Assembly (NCBI GenBank): GCA_947588675.1
Contig: CANPYY010000001.1
Location: 62,001 to 126,000, forward strand
Length of the DNA stretch: 64,000 nt
DNA from: an uncultured Lachnospiraceae bacterium
GTDB taxonomy: Bacteria; Bacillota; Clostridia; Lachnospirales; Lachnospiraceae
Reading direction: 5' to 3'
Under the pieces are notes generated by a model. It saw only the letters and a list, made by a program, of their open reading frames with translations, made no database searches and was not told the DNA's origin. The position numbers and the translations under genes are program-made. Shown here piece after piece: positions 34,611 to 42,841 of the stretch; the stretch's first letter is position 1; every line of letters starts with the position of its first letter.

Positions 34611-37526
34611 GTGAAAAAGATAGGCCTTGACGTAGGAAGCACAACGATTAAATGCGTTGTACTTGATGAAAACAACGATATATTATATGCGACTTATGAA
34701 AGACACATGTCACGTATAATAGAAATGACACAATCATTAATAAATAAAATATCGGAAAAGTTCCCTGATGAAGAAATGTCGCTTGTTATATCCGGTTCTG
34801 CCGGAATGGGCATGGCAAACGGCCTTGGCATTACTTTTGCCCAGGAAGTATACGCCACAAGAACCGCCGTTAATACATATCTTCCGGGTACTGACACGGT
34901 AATAGAACTCGGCGGTGAAGACGCAAAAATACTGTTTCTTTCAAACGGGCTTGAAGTAAGGATGAACGGAAGCTGCGCCGGCGGAACCGGTGCATTTATA
35001 GATCAGATGGCTTCACTTCTGGATATTTCCATAGATGAACTCGATGGTCTTGCGGCACAGCACGATAAGATATATACTATCGCTTCAAGATGCGGCGTAT
35101 TTGCCAAAACCGACATACAACCGCTTATAAACCAGGGCGGACGTATTCCCGATATTGCCGCAAGTATTTTGTACGCAGTCGTAAACCAGACAATCGGAGG
35201 ACTTGCACAGGGACGTGAAATTTCAGGTAATATAGTATACCTGGGAGGCCCCCTTACATTTATTTCAGAGCTTAGAAAAAGCTTTGACGACGTACTTGGC
35301 ATAAAGGGAGTATGTCCAAAAAATTCCCTTTACTATGTTGCTATCGGAGCAGCATTGTCGCCTGACAACATTTCCTATAACCTTAAAGAACTTTCCGAGC
35401 GTATAAAAGGATATACGGTTACTTCGGGTTATGCAAGCTGCGAGCCGCTGTTTAGTTCCAAAAAAGAATATGCTGAATTTAAAGAACGCCACAGCCACGA
35501 TTCCGATAATATACATGAAATAGACGTACCTGCCAAAAATATGTATCTTGGCATAGACGCAGGTTCAACTACAATTAAAGCCGTATTATGTGATGAGGAC
35601 GGCAACTACTTCCACTCAAGCTATCAGCCTAATAACGGAAATCCCGTGCCCCATATAAAAGATTTCCTTACGGAACTCTACAGAAAATTTCCTGATATAA
35701 ATATTGTAGCTTCAGCAGTAACGGGATATGGCGAGGACATAATAAAAAATGCCTTTAAGGTTGATTACGGAATAGTAGAAACAATTGCGCATTATACCGC
35801 CGCCAAAAGATTTCGTCCAGATGTAGACTTTATCATTGATATCGGCGGACAGGATATAAAATGCTTTAAAATACATAACGGCGCCATTGACAACATCTTT
35901 CTTAACGAAGCATGTTCATCGGGATGCGGTTCATTTCTTCAGACTTTTGCAGGTGCGCTCGGTTACAGCATGGAAGAATTTACTTCGCTTGCAATAACCG
36001 CCGACAGGCCTGTGGACCTTGGGTCACGCTGTACCGTTTTTATGAACAGTTCCGTTAAACAGGCGCAAAAGGACGGAACATCCGTTAATAACATACTAGC
36101 CGGACTTTCAATCAGCGTTGTTAAAAACGCTTTATATAAAGTTATCCGCTGCGCAAACCCGGACAGTCTTGGAAAAAATATAGTAGTACAGGGCGGCACC
36201 TTTTTAAACGACGCCGTACTCCGCGCATTTGAACAGGAAATAGGACGAAATGTCATAAGACCCCATATCTCAGGAATAATGGGCGCATACGGGGCTGCGC
36301 TTTATGCGATGAAACGTTCTAAAAAAGAGGGACACAGCAAAATTCTTACCGCATCAGAACTTTCGGAGTTTACACATGATGTAAAAGCCATAGTGTGCAG
36401 GGGATGTAACAATCACTGCCGCCTTACGGTCAATACATTTGGCGGCCAGAGAAAATTCATTGCAGGAAACAGATGTGAAAAACCGCTTAATCTTCCTGTA
36501 AAAAATGTACATTATGATTTATATGATTATAAAAACGAACTTCTCATGAAGTACCGCACGGGTGAAATAAAGGACGGACGCCCTACTATCGGCATTCCAA
36601 TGGCGCTTAATATGTACGAACTGCTTCCGTTCTGGCACACAATGTTTACAAAGCTTGGATTTAATGTTATTGTATCACCGGTATCTACACGGAAGCTTTT
36701 TATAAACGGTCAGCAGACCATACCATCAGATACGGTCTGTTTTCCCGCCAAGCTTGTACACGGACACATCGACGCGCTTCTAAATACTGACTGCGACGCC
36801 ATATTCTATCCGTGCATGAGTTACAATGTGGATGAAAAGCTTGGCGATAACCATTACAACTGCCCTGTTGTGGCATATTATCCTGTTGTAATTAACGCCA
36901 ATGTAAAAAGCATTAAAAATAAAACTTTTATCAATGACTTTATAGGTATACACAGTAAGAAGAATTTTCCTCCGCATTTTAAGAAAATACTTGACCGTTA
37001 TGGTTACAGCTTTTCATTAAAACAAATTAAAGCCGCTGCTTCAGCAGCATATAAAGAATATGACGAACATATGGCTTCGCTTGAAAAGAAAGCGGATGAA
37101 TACATAGCCATTGCAAAGAGAGATAACCTTCCCGTTGTCGTACTTGCGGGCCGCCCATATCACATCGACCCTGAAGTAAACCACGGCATTAACCGTATTA
37201 TATGCAACCTTGGAGCCGTAGTGCTGACTGAAGACAGTATAAGCCGCAAAGAGCAAAAATTCCAAACCGGCGTACTTAACCAGTGGACTTACCACTCAAG
37301 ACTGTATGCAGCCGCAAAATATATTACAGAGCAAAAGGACGTAAATATGAACCTCGTACAGCTCGTATCCTTCGGATGCGGAGTTGACGCCGTTACTTCT
37401 GATGAAACCAGGTCCATAATTGAATCTTCCGGTAAAATATACACCCAGATTAAAATTGATGAAGTTACCAATACCGGAGCCGTAAAAATAAGGCTGAGAA
37501 GCCTGTTTGCATTACTTGACAACTGA
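34611..37526 (+). CDS. BadF/BcrA-type activase with two ASKHA domains and DUF2229
   Basis: A 971-residue protein starting at a GTG with AAAGGAAG upstream. Two ASKHA ATPase domains follow each other: residues about 1-265 (KKIGLDVGSTTIKCVVLDE, NGSCAGGTGAFIDQMA) and about 305-575 (MYLGIDAGSTTIKAVLCDE, NEACSSGCGSFLQTFAG). Each carries the Cys that in activases holds a bridging [4Fe-4S] cluster. The C-terminal third has a CRGCNNHCRL Cys motif, DUF2229-like SDTVCFPAKLVHGH and FYPCMSYNVDEK. Such proteins use ATP to push electrons to a low-potential Fe-S partner; the 422-residue neighbour is the obvious candidate. cysS follows 40 bases later. Confidence 0.85.
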   Translation: MKKIGLDVGSTTIKCVVLDENNDILYATYERHMSRIIEMTQSLINKISEKFPDEEMSLVISGSAGMGMANGLGITFAQEVYATRTAVNTYLPGTDTVIELGGEDAKILFLSNGLEVRMNGSCAGGTGAFIDQMASLLDISIDELDGLAAQHDKIYTIASRCGVFAKTDIQPLINQGGRIPDIAASILYAVVNQTIGGLAQGREISGNIVYLGGPLTFISELRKSFDDVLGIKGVCPKNSLYYVAIGAALSPDNISYNLKELSERIKGYTVTSGYASCEPLFSSKKEYAEFKERHSHDSDNIHEIDVPAKNMYLGIDAGSTTIKAVLCDEDGNYFHSSYQPNNGNPVPHIKDFLTELYRKFPDINIVASAVTGYGEDIIKNAFKVDYGIVETIAHYTAAKRFRPDVDFIIDIGGQDIKCFKIHNGAIDNIFLNEACSSGCGSFLQTFAGALGYSMEEFTSLAITADRPVDLGSRCTVFMNSSVKQAQKDGTSVNNILAGLSISVVKNALYKVIRCANPDSLGKNIVVQGGTFLNDAVLRAFEQEIGRNVIRPHISGIMGAYGAALYAMKRSKKEGHSKILTASELSEFTHDVKAIVCRGCNNHCRLTVNTFGGQRKFIAGNRCEKPLNLPVKNVHYDLYDYKNELLMKYRTGEIKDGRPTIGIPMALNMYELLPFWHTMFTKLGFNVIVSPVSTRKLFINGQQTIPSDTVCFPAKLVHGHIDALLNTDCDAIFYPCMSYNVDEKLGDNHYNCPVVAYYPVVINANVKSIKNKTFINDFIGIHSKKNFPPHFKKILDRYGYSFSLKQIKAAASAAYKEYDEHMASLEKKADEYIAIAKRDNLPVVVLAGRPYHIDPEVNHGINRIICNLGAVVLTEDSISRKEQKFQTGVLNQWTYHSRLYAAAKYITEQKDVNMNLVQLVSFGCGVDAVTSDETRSIIESSGKIYTQIKIDEVTNTGAVKIRLRSLFALLDN

Positions 37527-37566
37527 TAACCGTTAACTTTATATTTGTATCAAAAGGAGTATATAT

Positions 37567-38976
37567 ATGAAGATATTTAATACGCTCAACAACCGTAAAG
37601 AAGATTTTATACCAATTGAAGAAGGCAAGGTAAGAATGTATGTATGCGGACCAACCGTATATAATTATATTCATATAGGAAACGCCCGCCCGATGATTGT
37701 ATTTGATACCGTACGCCGCTATCTGGAATATAAGGGCTATGATGTCAATTACGTATCCAACTTTACCGACGTTGACGATAAAATTATCGCAAAGGCAAAT
37801 GAAGAAGGCGTATCTGCCGCTGAAATTGCAGAGCGTTATACCAAAGCGGCAATCGCTGATATGAACGCCCTTAACGTAATGCCTGCCACCATCCATCCTA
37901 AAGCTACAGAAGAAATAGACGGTATGATAGATATGATACAAACCCTTATTGATAAAGGATACGCCTACGAAAAAAACGGAACGGTATTTTATCGTACAAG
38001 AAAATTTGCAGGTTACGGCAAACTTTCAGGCAAAAACTTAGACGACCTGGAAGCCGGCGCACGTATTGCCGTAGATGATGATAAAGAAGATGCAATGGAT
38101 TTCGTGCTCTGGAAGCCCAAAAAGGAAGGCGAACCATACTGGGAATCCCCCTGGGGCGACGGAAGACCCGGGTGGCATATCGAATGTTCTGTTATGAGCA
38201 ACAAGTATCTCGGTAAACAGATAGATATACACGCCGGCGGCGAAGACCTTATTTTCCCTCACCATGAAAATGAAATTGCGCAAAGCGAAGCTGCAAACGG
38301 AACTACTTTTTCAAATTACTGGATGCACAATGCTTTTTTAAATATTAATAACCACAAAATGTCCAAATCAGCAGGCAACTTTTTTACAGTAAAAGATATA
38401 GCGGAAAAATATCCTCTGCAGGTTCTGCGGTTTTTCATGCTAAGCGCGCACTACAGGAGTCCGCTTAATTTTAGCGATGATTTAATGATGTCGGCAAAAA
38501 GCTCCCTTGAGAGAATACGCACCGCCGTGTTTAATCTTTCCTATCTTGAAAATTCTGCAGAAGAAACCGGATATTCGGCTGCCGACGAAGATTTCAGGGC
38601 GCAGCTTGTTTCGTTTAAGAACAGTTTTGAAGCTGCCATGGAGGATGATTTTAATACAGCGGACGCAATATCGGTTATATTTGAAATTGTACGCCTTTCA
38701 AACTCTTATCTTTCAGCGCAAAAACCCCTGTCGCTTATATCGGAAGCAAAGGATATGATAGTTTCGCTATGTGATATTCTTGGAATTATATGTGAACAGG
38801 ACGACAAACACGATGATTCACTTCCTGACGAAGATATTGAGAAGCTTATAAACGAACGCAATGAAGCCAGAAAAAGCCGTGATTTTGCGCGCGCTGACAG
38901 TATCCGCGATGAACTTGCAAAAATGGGTATTCAACTGGAAGACACAAGAGAGGGCGTAAGATGGAAAAGGATATAA
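37567..38976 (+). CDS. cysS: cysteinyl-tRNA synthetase
   Basis: A 469-residue class I synthetase. Marks are MYVCGPTVYNYIHIGNARP with the HIGH motif and zinc-site Cys, WHIECSVMSNKYLG, IDIHAGGEDLIFPHHENEIAQSEA, and the KMSKS loop HKMSKSAGNF. It charges tRNA-Cys. The last 16 bases overlap mrnC, a coupling common in Firmicutes, where cysS, mrnC and rlmB form a conserved block. AAAGGAG precedes the ATG. The 40-base leader leaves no room for a T-box. Confidence 0.98.
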   Translation: MKIFNTLNNRKEDFIPIEEGKVRMYVCGPTVYNYIHIGNARPMIVFDTVRRYLEYKGYDVNYVSNFTDVDDKIIAKANEEGVSAAEIAERYTKAAIADMNALNVMPATIHPKATEEIDGMIDMIQTLIDKGYAYEKNGTVFYRTRKFAGYGKLSGKNLDDLEAGARIAVDDDKEDAMDFVLWKPKKEGEPYWESPWGDGRPGWHIECSVMSNKYLGKQIDIHAGGEDLIFPHHENEIAQSEAANGTTFSNYWMHNAFLNINNHKMSKSAGNFFTVKDIAEKYPLQVLRFFMLSAHYRSPLNFSDDLMMSAKSSLERIRTAVFNLSYLENSAEETGYSAADEDFRAQLVSFKNSFEAAMEDDFNTADAISVIFEIVRLSNSYLSAQKPLSLISEAKDMIVSLCDILGIICEQDDKHDDSLPDEDIEKLINERNEARKSRDFARADSIRDELAKMGIQLEDTREGVRWKRI

Positions 38977-39407
38977 ATAATCTTCCTGAACTTATATGTG
39001 AAAATTATTCTTTCAAGCATCACGACCCGACCTTACTTTCACCGCTTACACTGGCGTTTATCGGCGATACCATTTTTGACCTTATTGTACGTACGCGTGT
39101 CATTGAATATGGCAACGCGCCTGTTAAAAACCTGCACCGTACAGCTTCCTCGCTGGTAAATGCGGGAACTCAGGCAAAAATGGCAAAAGAGCTTATGCCT
39201 CGTTTTACTGAAGAAGAAATGAATATATTCAAACGCGGACGCAACGCCAAACCGCATACTACAGCCAAAAACGCCAATATTTACGATTACAAAACCGCAA
39301 CCGGTCTTGAAGCGTTGCTCGGATGGCTTTATCTGAGCGGAAGAATGTCCAGAATATACGAACTGATATTTCCGGTACTTCCAAATTACGAAGTACGCTA
39401 TAAATAA
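38961..39407 (+). CDS. mrnC: Mini-ribonuclease III (23S rRNA maturation)
   Basis: A 148-residue protein made only of an RNase III-type catalytic domain without the dsRNA-binding domain, which defines Mini-III. The active-site helices are LAFIGDTIFDLIVRTRV and TGLEALLGWLYLSGR. It trims the 23S rRNA precursor ends in Bacillus and relatives. The start lies inside cysS (16-base overlap), with AGAGAGGGCG upstream, and rlmB follows in 25 bases, so all three are coordinated. Confidence 0.95.
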   Translation: MEKDINNLPELICENYSFKHHDPTLLSPLTLAFIGDTIFDLIVRTRVIEYGNAPVKNLHRTASSLVNAGTQAKMAKELMPRFTEEEMNIFKRGRNAKPHTTAKNANIYDYKTATGLEALLGWLYLSGRMSRIYELIFPVLPNYEVRYK

Positions 39408-39432
39408 CTATAACAATAATCAGGAGAAAAAA

Positions 39433-40173
39433 ATGAGATATGAAGAATCTGTATGCGAAGGCAGAAATCCGGTAATTGAAGCTTTCCGTTCCGGCAAAAC
39501 CATCGACCGGCTGTTTATTCTCAAAGGATGCTACGACGGTCCTATCCAGACTATAATAAGAGAAGCTAAAAAAAGAAATACCATGATAAATTATGTAAAC
39601 AGTACAAGGCTTGATAATATGTCCGAAACCGGAAAACATCAGGGTGTAATAGCATATATGGCAGCTTACGAATATGCGGACGTTTCAGATATACTTTCTG
39701 CCGCAAAAGACGCGGGCGAACCGCCCTTTATTATAATTCTTGACGGCATTGAAGACCCGCATAATCTCGGCGCGATTATCCGTACTGCAAACCTGTGCGG
39801 CGCACACGGCATTATTATTCCAAAACATTCCGCCTGCGGTCTTACGGCAACAGTTGCCAAAGCTTCCGCAGGAGCAATAAACTATACTCCTGTGGCAAAG
39901 GTTACAAATATAAGCAAAACTATTGAAGACCTTAAAGAAAAGGGCATCTGGTTTGTATGCGCCGATTCCGGCGGGGAAAGCATGTATACCCTCAACCTGA
40001 CAGGCGCAATAGGGCTTGTTATCGGAAACGAAGGAAAGGGCGTAAGCCGGCTCGTTAAAGATAACTGCGATTATATCGCCTCAATTCCAATGAAGGGAAA
40101 TATAGATTCCCTGAATGCCTCCGTAGCATGCGGCGTACTGGCCTACGAAATTGTCAGGCAGAGAAGTTATTAA
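39433..40173 (+). CDS. rlmB: 23S rRNA 2'-O-ribose methyltransferase RlmB (SpoU/TrmH family)
   Basis: A 246-residue SPOUT methyltransferase. The N-terminal RNA substrate-binding domain (CEGRNPVIEAFRSGKTIDRLF) is followed by the knotted catalytic domain: IILDGIEDPHNLGAIIRTA (motif 1), LVIGNEGKGVSRL (motif 2) and IPMKGNIDSLNASVACGVL (motif 3). It probably methylates G2251 of 23S rRNA. CAGGAGA precedes the ATG. Position between mrnC and sigH is the usual one in Firmicutes. Confidence 0.95.
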   Translation: MRYEESVCEGRNPVIEAFRSGKTIDRLFILKGCYDGPIQTIIREAKKRNTMINYVNSTRLDNMSETGKHQGVIAYMAAYEYADVSDILSAAKDAGEPPFIIILDGIEDPHNLGAIIRTANLCGAHGIIIPKHSACGLTATVAKASAGAINYTPVAKVTNISKTIEDLKEKGIWFVCADSGGESMYTLNLTGAIGLVIGNEGKGVSRLVKDNCDYIASIPMKGNIDSLNASVACGVLAYEIVRQRSY

Positions 40174-40186
40174 AGGAGTGTCTGCT

Positions 40187-40828
40187 ATGAAATCTGAAGA
40201 TTTAAAGCGTATGGATGATTCCGAAATCCTTGATATTATTCATTCGGATTCTCCTGATTCCGAAACGGCGCTTGATTTCTTTATGGAAAAATATAAGAGC
40301 CTTGTCCTCCACCAGGCGCGTTCACTTTTTCTGGTCGGAGCTGACAAAGACGACCTGCTCCAGGAAGGTATGATTGGGCTATACAAAGCAGTACGCGAAT
40401 ACAATACCGATAAATCTGCCTCCTTTTACAGTTTTGCCAAAACAACTGTATATCACCAGATGTGCAATGCAATAACTGCATCTACCAGACAGAAAAATCA
40501 GCCTCTTAATGAATATGTTTCATTTTACGCTCCGCTTCCCGCAGAGCCTTGGGATTCGGGAACCGCTTCCCTTATAGATACAATGGAGGCATCCGGAGTA
40601 TCCAATCCCGAAGATTTTATTATTGACAAAGAGAATGTATCTATGATAGAATACGGACTTGGGAAACTGCTTAGCCCTTTTGAAAAATCCGTATATAATT
40701 TATACGTTACCGGATTGGATTATAAGCAGATAGGAAATAAATTAAACCGTTCCCAAAAATCAATTGACAATGCGCTGCAGCGTATTCGCGGCAAACTTAC
40801 CAAATGGCTCAACCAGAATATGAAATAG
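40187..40828 (+). CDS. sigH: sporulation/stationary-phase sigma factor SigH
   Basis: The start is the ATG at 40187 with AAAGGAGTG upstream; the track start at 40151 overlaps rlmB. The 213-residue sigma-70 family protein has region 2 (YKSLVLHQARSLFLVGADKDDLLQEGMIGLYKAVREYN) and region 4 (LSPFEKSVYNLYVTGLDYKQIGNKLNRSQKSIDNALQRIRGKL). Both the NALQRIR end and the gene context (after cysS-mrnC-rlmB) are characteristic of SigH, which starts the sporulation cascade in clostridia. Together with bofA it suggests a sporulating or formerly sporulating lineage. Confidence 0.95.
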   Translation: MKSEDLKRMDDSEILDIIHSDSPDSETALDFFMEKYKSLVLHQARSLFLVGADKDDLLQEGMIGLYKAVREYNTDKSASFYSFAKTTVYHQMCNAITASTRQKNQPLNEYVSFYAPLPAEPWDSGTASLIDTMEASGVSNPEDFIIDKENVSMIEYGLGKLLSPFEKSVYNLYVTGLDYKQIGNKLNRSQKSIDNALQRIRGKLTKWLNQNMK

Positions 40829-40849
40829 CAGTAAAGAAAAGATAAATAT

Positions 40850-40922
40850 GCTCTCGTAGCTCAGTCGGTAGAGCGTCCGCTTGGTAAGCGGGAGGTCAGC
40901 AGTTCAAGTCTGCCCGAGAGCT
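40850..40922 (+). tRNA. tRNA-Thr (anticodon GGT)
   Basis: A 73-base cloverleaf without the encoded CCA. The acceptor stem GCTCTCG pairs with CGAGAGC, with T as discriminator. The D arm is GCTCAGTCGGTAGAGC, the anticodon arm TCCGC-TTGGTAA-GCGGG with anticodon GGT, and the T loop TTCAAGT. One A-C mismatch at the base of the T stem is visible. It lies 21 bases after sigH and directly before a terminator hairpin, so it may be transcribed with sigH. Confidence 0.95.
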
Positions 40923-40931
40923 TATAAAACA

Positions 40932-40961
40932 GGACGTTGTATCATGAATGATACAACGTCC
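40932..40961. terminator. bidirectional terminator after tRNA-Thr
   Basis: GGACGTTGTATCAT-GA-ATGATACAACGTCC, a perfect 14-bp stem with A-rich and T-rich flanks on both sides (AAAACA / CGTTTATTTTATTT). It ends the sigH/tRNA unit and the converging YhgE-like gene. Confidence 0.9.
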
Positions 40962-40969
40962 CGTTTATT

Positions 40970-42841
40970 TTATTTGAACTTAAACAGATTAAGGAATTTG
41001 GTAAATATAGACGTTTTTTCATTTTCCGCAGGCGTTTCTTTTTCCTCCGCAGGCATTTTAATCTCCGGCGTCTTTATTACAAAAAGCACGGAATTTACAT
41101 TTGTATTCTTATCTGAAACAAAGGATATTGTTTTGTCACTGCTTCCGGTCATATCGTCTATTTTTTTATCTATCTTATCTTCCATTTCAGAATCCATATC
41201 TTCCGTTTTTTCAAAAAACTCATCTGCTCCGGAAACCAGTTTGCCCGAACCCTTTTCAAGCTTTTTATATCCTCCCAGTATTTTATTTACGCCATCTGTA
41301 TATGAATTTATACCGGTATCAAGTTTTTCATATCCATTTACAAGTTCATTGATTCCCTTTTTAAGTTTAACCATATTTTTCTGAAGCGTATTTAACGTAC
41401 CTGTAAGTTTTTGTATCTTCTTATTAAAGACGGAGTAATTATCCCGCAGCGACACTGCTCCGGTCATAAGCGCTCCTGTATTACTATCAAGCTGTTCATC
41501 TATTCCCGAAATAAGCTTATCGCTTCCCTGAATATAACTTATATCCGCTTTAAGTAGATTTTCTACGCCTATAAGTTTTGCCATACCTGTTACATACTCC
41601 GATAACACGCTTATATCTCCCGACGCCTGATATCTCTGATACAAAGAAACAGCCTCAGAATCTCCGCCTTTGACAAGCTCTGTAAGCTTTGTTATAAGAC
41701 CTGTATTTCCGGCATCTGTATACGCCTGATACAGCTTTCTGCCCGTATCGGTAATACCAAGAGCCGATACAGCCTGATTGTGTTTATTTACAAAATCATC
41801 TATGCTGCCAAGTCCTGCCGATGAAAGCGACCGGTAATATCCGCCAATACTGTCATCCATACTGTTAAGCCCCTTTACAAGCGAACCTATACCTGAATTA
41901 ATGCTTTTTGAGGCTGCAGCAAGTTTTGTAATGCTGTCTTTATCCATTTTAACATCTGACAAAGCAGTTTTTATTTTTTTCAGATTCTGAAGTATTTTTT
42001 TTGAACCGTCCGTAAGTATATAAGATTTACTGTCAAGTTTAATCAGTGAACTCTCTACTTTTTCTATACCATCATCCAAATCTCCTACACCGTCGTCAAG
42101 CTCGGCTACCGCATCCTGTATTTCCTCTATCTTATCCGTAAGTTCATCGGTATCTATGTCTACATTCAGATTAAGCCGCACACCGTTTATCGCTATCTGC
42201 TGCATTTCAAATTCAGTAACATCCGCCGTAATTTCAATTGTATCGCCCTTTTTCGGCAGAATAATATACGATAATTGTTTATCCGAACCCACATTTGCCT
42301 GTGTTGCGCCCTCAGAAACGATATTCTTACATTTATTGGTATCTAAAAGAACCGTTGCCTGCAGCGCATAGTTTTTCCAAAATGAACTGTCGCAGTATTT
42401 ATTCCTGTTAATATCAATCGTTATTTTAAGAGCTCCCGTCATTCCTGCTATTTCATCGGAAGTATACTCCTTTCCATCCATAAAATACCGTATGCTTATA
42501 TCCCATGGAAGATTTGTCGCACCGGCGTCCAAATCTCCCTGATAATACAATTTATCCGCTTCTGTATGAATCGTTATTTTGCCATCTTCGTAACTAATAG
42601 CATCCGTCGTATTAAGATTTTTTACATTTATATAATTTCCGTAATCTACTATATCTTTATCCGTAAAGCTGTTGACAACATACGCTCCTTTTAAAGAGCC
42701 GTCGCCCGAAAGCATGGCGTATATTACTTCCTCTTTTCCTGCCTGTGTATCAGCCGCATACACAGCGGTATTCCCCTGATTCATTAACATTATTGCTGAT
42801 AAACAGATTGCAAGCATATTCATAGTTCTTTTTTTATTCAT
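40970..42841 (-). CDS. secreted YhgE/Pip-like coiled-coil protein, partner of the MMPL exporter
   Basis: A 623-residue exported protein with a signal peptide (residues 1-30, ICLSAIMLMNQGNTAVYAA). The first third is a beta-rich domain. From about residue 230 there are heptad-like L..G...L repeats (AELDDGVGDLDDGIEKVESS, LKKGINELVNGYEKLDTGIN, LGGYKKLEKGSGKLVSGADE), the signature of the extracellular coiled coil of YhgE/Pip proteins. The end has a short acid/Lys tail and a weak hydrophobic segment (FLNLFKFK). The start overlaps the MMPL gene by 8 bases. It probably sits outside the membrane as an accessory part of the exporter. The cargo is unknown. Confidence 0.75.
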   Translation of the reverse strand: MNKKRTMNMLAICLSAIMLMNQGNTAVYAADTQAGKEEVIYAMLSGDGSLKGAYVVNSFTDKDIVDYGNYINVKNLNTTDAISYEDGKITIHTEADKLYYQGDLDAGATNLPWDISIRYFMDGKEYTSDEIAGMTGALKITIDINRNKYCDSSFWKNYALQATVLLDTNKCKNIVSEGATQANVGSDKQLSYIILPKKGDTIEITADVTEFEMQQIAINGVRLNLNVDIDTDELTDKIEEIQDAVAELDDGVGDLDDGIEKVESSLIKLDSKSYILTDGSKKILQNLKKIKTALSDVKMDKDSITKLAAASKSINSGIGSLVKGLNSMDDSIGGYYRSLSSAGLGSIDDFVNKHNQAVSALGITDTGRKLYQAYTDAGNTGLITKLTELVKGGDSEAVSLYQRYQASGDISVLSEYVTGMAKLIGVENLLKADISYIQGSDKLISGIDEQLDSNTGALMTGAVSLRDNYSVFNKKIQKLTGTLNTLQKNMVKLKKGINELVNGYEKLDTGINSYTDGVNKILGGYKKLEKGSGKLVSGADEFFEKTEDMDSEMEDKIDKKIDDMTGSSDKTISFVSDKNTNVNSVLFVIKTPEIKMPAEEKETPAENEKTSIFTKFLNLFKFK

